From contig NZ_KB903809.1 in NCBI RefSeq assembly GCF_000379845.1, positions 1 through 64,000 of the forward strand: DNA of 64,000 nucleotides, given 5' to 3'. Positions 61,501-64,000 of this stretch are shown here, one piece after another (the first letter of the stretch is position 1; each line of letters starts with the position of its first letter). The notes beneath the pieces are model-generated. The model did not search any database. It was not told the DNA's origin and saw only the letters and a program-made list of their open reading frames with translations. Source of the stretch: Moraxella boevrei DSM 14165. GTDB lineage: Bacteria > Pseudomonadota > Gammaproteobacteria > Pseudomonadales > Moraxellaceae. The position numbers and the translations under genes are program-made.

Positions 61501-62739
61501 TTACAATTATTAAAAAGTTTACCGAAAGAAATTCGCCGTCAAATCGTGCCAATTCCTGACACAGCCCAACAAATTTTTGAAAATTTAGCAAAAAATCATC
61601 AAACAGGTCTGCTCAACCAACTAAGCCAAGCCCTAAATAGTATGGGTGTGCGTGGACAAAATAATCAGCTCATTGAACCCAAACATTTTAACGCCAAAGC
61701 CATTGACAGTTATTTGCAACCACAAATTGCCATTGTTGATGATAAAAATCGGCTGATTGAAAAAGGGAGAGATATTGACCTGTTAAAACAACGGCATCAA
61801 GTGGCGACCAGTCAGGCGGTGTGTAGCTCTAAGGGCTTGCACGATGAATTTCCGCAACATTTTGATTTTATCCAAAATAAACACAGTGCAGGCGTGTTGA
61901 TTAAACAATTTTCTGCCCTTGTTGTGGAAAGTGAACAACGAGAAAAAGTGTCTATTCATCATTTTACCGACATATATTCGGCAATCAACGCCCACTATCA
62001 AGGCGTGTTGGCGTTAATGCGTAATGAACTTGGGGCAAAAGCCAAACAATTGACCAGTCAAATTGATAAAAGTTTTAAGTTAGCATTTGCACCACTTGGC
62101 GATTTGGAAAAATTAAAAAAACTGGTGATTGATGCGACTTTAGATGCAACTTTTGTACAGTTTTCGCCCAATTTTGACCATGATACTGTGCCAGTTGGAC
62201 AAAAAATCATGGATAAATATAAACAATTATTTGCTAAATTGCCATTAAATCAGACAGAATTTGAGAAAAGTAAGCAGATTGTATTAAGCAATTTTTTATT
62301 AACAGGGCAGACTGTGTTAAGGCAATTACAAGATATTTATCAGACTTGGCAACAAATTCGGCAAAGACTGCTCATGCTTGACCGAGATATTTTTGAAGAA
62401 AATATTGATGATATTGAAGACCAACTTGATGATTTGCAGTTATCGGATTTTATTTATCGTATGGATTATGCCCATTGGCAACAATATCCCAGATATTTAC
62501 AGGCATTGTTGGTGCGATTAGAACGGTTGGAGCATAATCTGGATACAGACCTTGACGGTGTGTATCAGTTGGATAAACATATGGAGCGACTGGCAAATCG
62601 TGCCAATGACGCAAAAATTGCTGATTATCGTTGGCTAGTGGAAGAATTTCGCATACAATTGTTCGCTCAGCCAATGAAAACCAAATCACCTGTATCGGAC
62701 AAACGTTTGGAAAAGTTGTGGGAGATGGCGAATGGGTAG
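58582..62739 (+). CDS. hrpA: ATP-dependent RNA helicase HrpA
   Basis: A 1385-residue DEAH-box helicase. Walker A is AGETGSGKTTQ (about residue 92), the GHTQPRRLAARSVA motif Ia follows, DEAH lies in TIIIDEAHERSLNIDF, SAT in VIITSATLDTERFS, and the helicase C-terminal RNA-binding motif is SNQRKGRCGRVSAGVCIRLY. HA2, OB and long C-terminal DUF3418-type regions complete it. HrpA rescues stalled ribosomes and processes mRNA in E. coli (1300 residues). The slight extra length comes from linkers. It lies 43 bases after the tail-anchored protein gene. Confidence 0.95.
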   Translation: MIKNPTTPKPIMAKDRFFLKKRFSELKKLDKDNPNYQSLTEKYQLQLEKSQQQVQARLDSLPTIHLNEDLPVSSQAQTLIKAIQDNQVIIVAGETGSGKTTQLPKIAMLAGRGITGQIGHTQPRRLAARSVANRIAEELGENLGKTVSFKVRFSEKGSANSIVKLMTDGILLAELAHDRFLSRYDTIIIDEAHERSLNIDFIMGYLKKLLPKRPDLKVIITSATLDTERFSQYFATFDKKSKQKKNAPVFIVEGRSYPVEVRYRPLTDEIVKSADDDNFDDVEENLPRAIIQAVNECYQDASEKGHAEQADILIFTATEAQIHDLTDILQQYVNQGQFRHTQILPLFARQSFAEQQQIFHPTGGRRIIIATNVAETSLTVPNIRYVIDLGFARISRYDYRSRVQRLPIEAISQSASNQRKGRCGRVSAGVCIRLYSEGDFNSRPEFTEPEILRTNLASVILQMANLGLGDVSDFDFIEPPDGRLVNDGYKLLTELGAISDKNALKTDKNNRHKKAQKPNMLTPIGQNMAKMPIDPRLARMLIAGEQFGCLRELLVIVSALSVQDPRERPSDKQTQADQKHALFRQADSDFLFYISLWQAIFGSLWQKSIENDEQILAPSPYQDNHGKLSNSQRKSFAKKHFLSSPRLREWQQTHEQLKQMVQDLGLTINDEPASFAPIHRALLTGLLSFIAQKSNDTDINSSGKAVKNKRGEYLLARQHKAKIFPSSVLFKQNPDWVMAFEIVQTSQVFMRNLAKIEPEWILAGAGDLLKYHYFEPHWSVKTGHIKAYAQISLFGLIVVHKQLMNYEHINRDEAHDIFIRDALILGNLFPKDKQPPFLQHNIAKVADVSLIEDKLRRRDLLVDEEVLYQFYANRVPVHIASRKAFEDWRKEIEKNDPKYLFFSDKDVLTDTAPTTKAFPETWQLGALKLPLSYVFDPASDDDGVTIKVPLIALPQLDAVELLWGIKGWRYELVLQLLKSLPKEIRRQIVPIPDTAQQIFENLAKNHQTGLLNQLSQALNSMGVRGQNNQLIEPKHFNAKAIDSYLQPQIAIVDDKNRLIEKGRDIDLLKQRHQVATSQAVCSSKGLHDEFPQHFDFIQNKHSAGVLIKQFSALVVESEQREKVSIHHFTDIYSAINAHYQGVLALMRNELGAKAKQLTSQIDKSFKLAFAPLGDLEKLKKLVIDATLDATFVQFSPNFDHDTVPVGQKIMDKYKQLFAKLPLNQTEFEKSKQIVLSNFLLTGQTVLRQLQDIYQTWQQIRQRLLMLDRDIFEENIDDIEDQLDDLQLSDFIYRMDYAHWQQYPRYLQALLVRLERLEHNLDTDLDGVYQLDKHMERLANRANDAKIADYRWLVEEFRIQLFAQPMKTKSPVSDKRLEKLWEMANG

Positions 62740-63258
62740 GTGGTTTTGATCATTGTGGGTTGGGGGAAATTTTGCTAATATTTAGCTAGTGATATGATTT
62801 TAAAGGCTTTATAAAAAATGAAAATATCTTACAATGAGTTTACTAGTAGTTAGTTGTTTGCTAGTAGGCTGGACACAAAATTTTACAGTTATAGATACAA
62901 AAGACTTTAAAAAAATCATTAATGTATATATTTCGCTATTCAATTTTTATGGACTTAATCCAACACAACCAAATGAGATTTGTGAGTATCAAGTAAGTAG
63001 GTAAATTGCATTGCTGTCAATCATTTAAAGTCTGGTCAGATAGTCACTGGGCTAGCGGGTAAAATAAATAGACAAGATTTAATATTACGGGGCAGTCTTT
63101 TTTCTGGTGCAAAAAATTCTGCAGAAGACTGTAATATGTAAAATTCCCAATGCTACAGTGTTATATTGGTTTTAACTCTATCTTAAAAAGTACTTATTAA
63201 AATAAAGAATTTAAGATGTTAATTCTTGGGTATCTTAGCAATTATTGAGATTAAAATA
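62740..63258. other. Decayed or non-coding stretch after hrpA
   Basis: No solid gene is visible. The plus strand has a 56-codon ORF (62834-63004) that starts with a signal-like MSLLVVSCLLVGW, and then, in another frame, 42 open codons (63006-63131) with a TGLAGKINRQDLILRGSLFS segment. The two could be pieces of one frameshifted gene, perhaps a small exported protein. No ribosome site is convincing. Confidence 0.3.
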
Positions 63259-63288
63259 AAAAATACCGCCAATTGACGGTATTTTTCA
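63259..63288 (-). terminator. Terminator of the acetyl-CoA hydrolase gene
   Basis: AAAAATACCG and CGGTATTTTT form a perfect 10-pair stem with an 8-base loop, 22 bases beyond the minus-strand stop codon and with a T run on that strand. Confidence 0.75.
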
Positions 63289-63309
63289 GTTTGGTTTAAC
63301 AAAAAACGC

Positions 63310-64000
<691 letters not shown>

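Overview
The window is AT-rich bacterial DNA, most likely from a Moraxella-type member of the Moraxellaceae (Gammaproteobacteria). The evidence is the gene content and order: yibN-like/grxC/secB, amgK/murU, lptD/surA, glnE/ilvE, a GAPDH with a long N-terminal extension, HemP, and a T4-type endonuclease V. The genus is an inference from family resemblance; no search could be run.

Region A (1-12588) is the right end of an integrated phage-like element. It starts inside a gene. Virion-type genes follow (1-8690): a LysM/tail-X-like small protein, a zinc-finger-like protein, a probable major capsid protein, a sheath-N-like small protein and a probable tail sheath. Two of the largest genes share an upstream motif joined to a -10 box that sits inside an inverted repeat, which looks like a late-promoter module. 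From 8691 to 11074 lies a small regulatory zone: two HTH-type proteins, an acidic 103-residue protein with a consensus promoter and built-in operator, a nonsense-interrupted ORF, and a well-formed candidate small RNA at 10493-10600. A P4-type tyrosine integrase (11074-12432) ends the element beside tRNA-Leu(CAA), the probable attachment site. The left end is outside the window.

Region B (12588-31450) is mostly core chromosome: zapE, metK, a DUF3144 protein, fbp, a gene split by a 204-bp palindromic MITE, a SpoU methyltransferase, apt, rubredoxin, nitrate-type ABC transporter genes nrtA/nrtB (the ATPase gene appears deleted after six codons), a lipoprotein, a PLD-like protein, lysS, secB/grxC/rhodanese, rsgA, orn, a Fur-box-controlled hemP, a Nudix-ThiE fusion and gap.

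Region C (31478-39512) is the most unusual accessory block. Nine tightly packed minus-strand genes encode membrane, exported and lipoprotein products, opposite a divergent XRE regulator. LprI-like (DUF1311) segments occur three times, with a DUF4407-like coiled-coil membrane protein, an Adhesin-E-like protein and a DUF3761-like segment. No function is known to me for this combination; an envelope role is an inference.

Region D (39575-64000) is core again: murU/amgK (peptidoglycan recycling), lptD/surA (outer-membrane biogenesis), pgeF, slyX, a metallophosphoesterase, a TetR regulator, endonuclease V/ilvA, rpiA, DUF1345, glnE, ilvE, a tail-anchored coiled-coil protein, hrpA, a decayed stretch, and the 3' part of an acetyl-CoA hydrolase/transferase gene that runs off the right edge.
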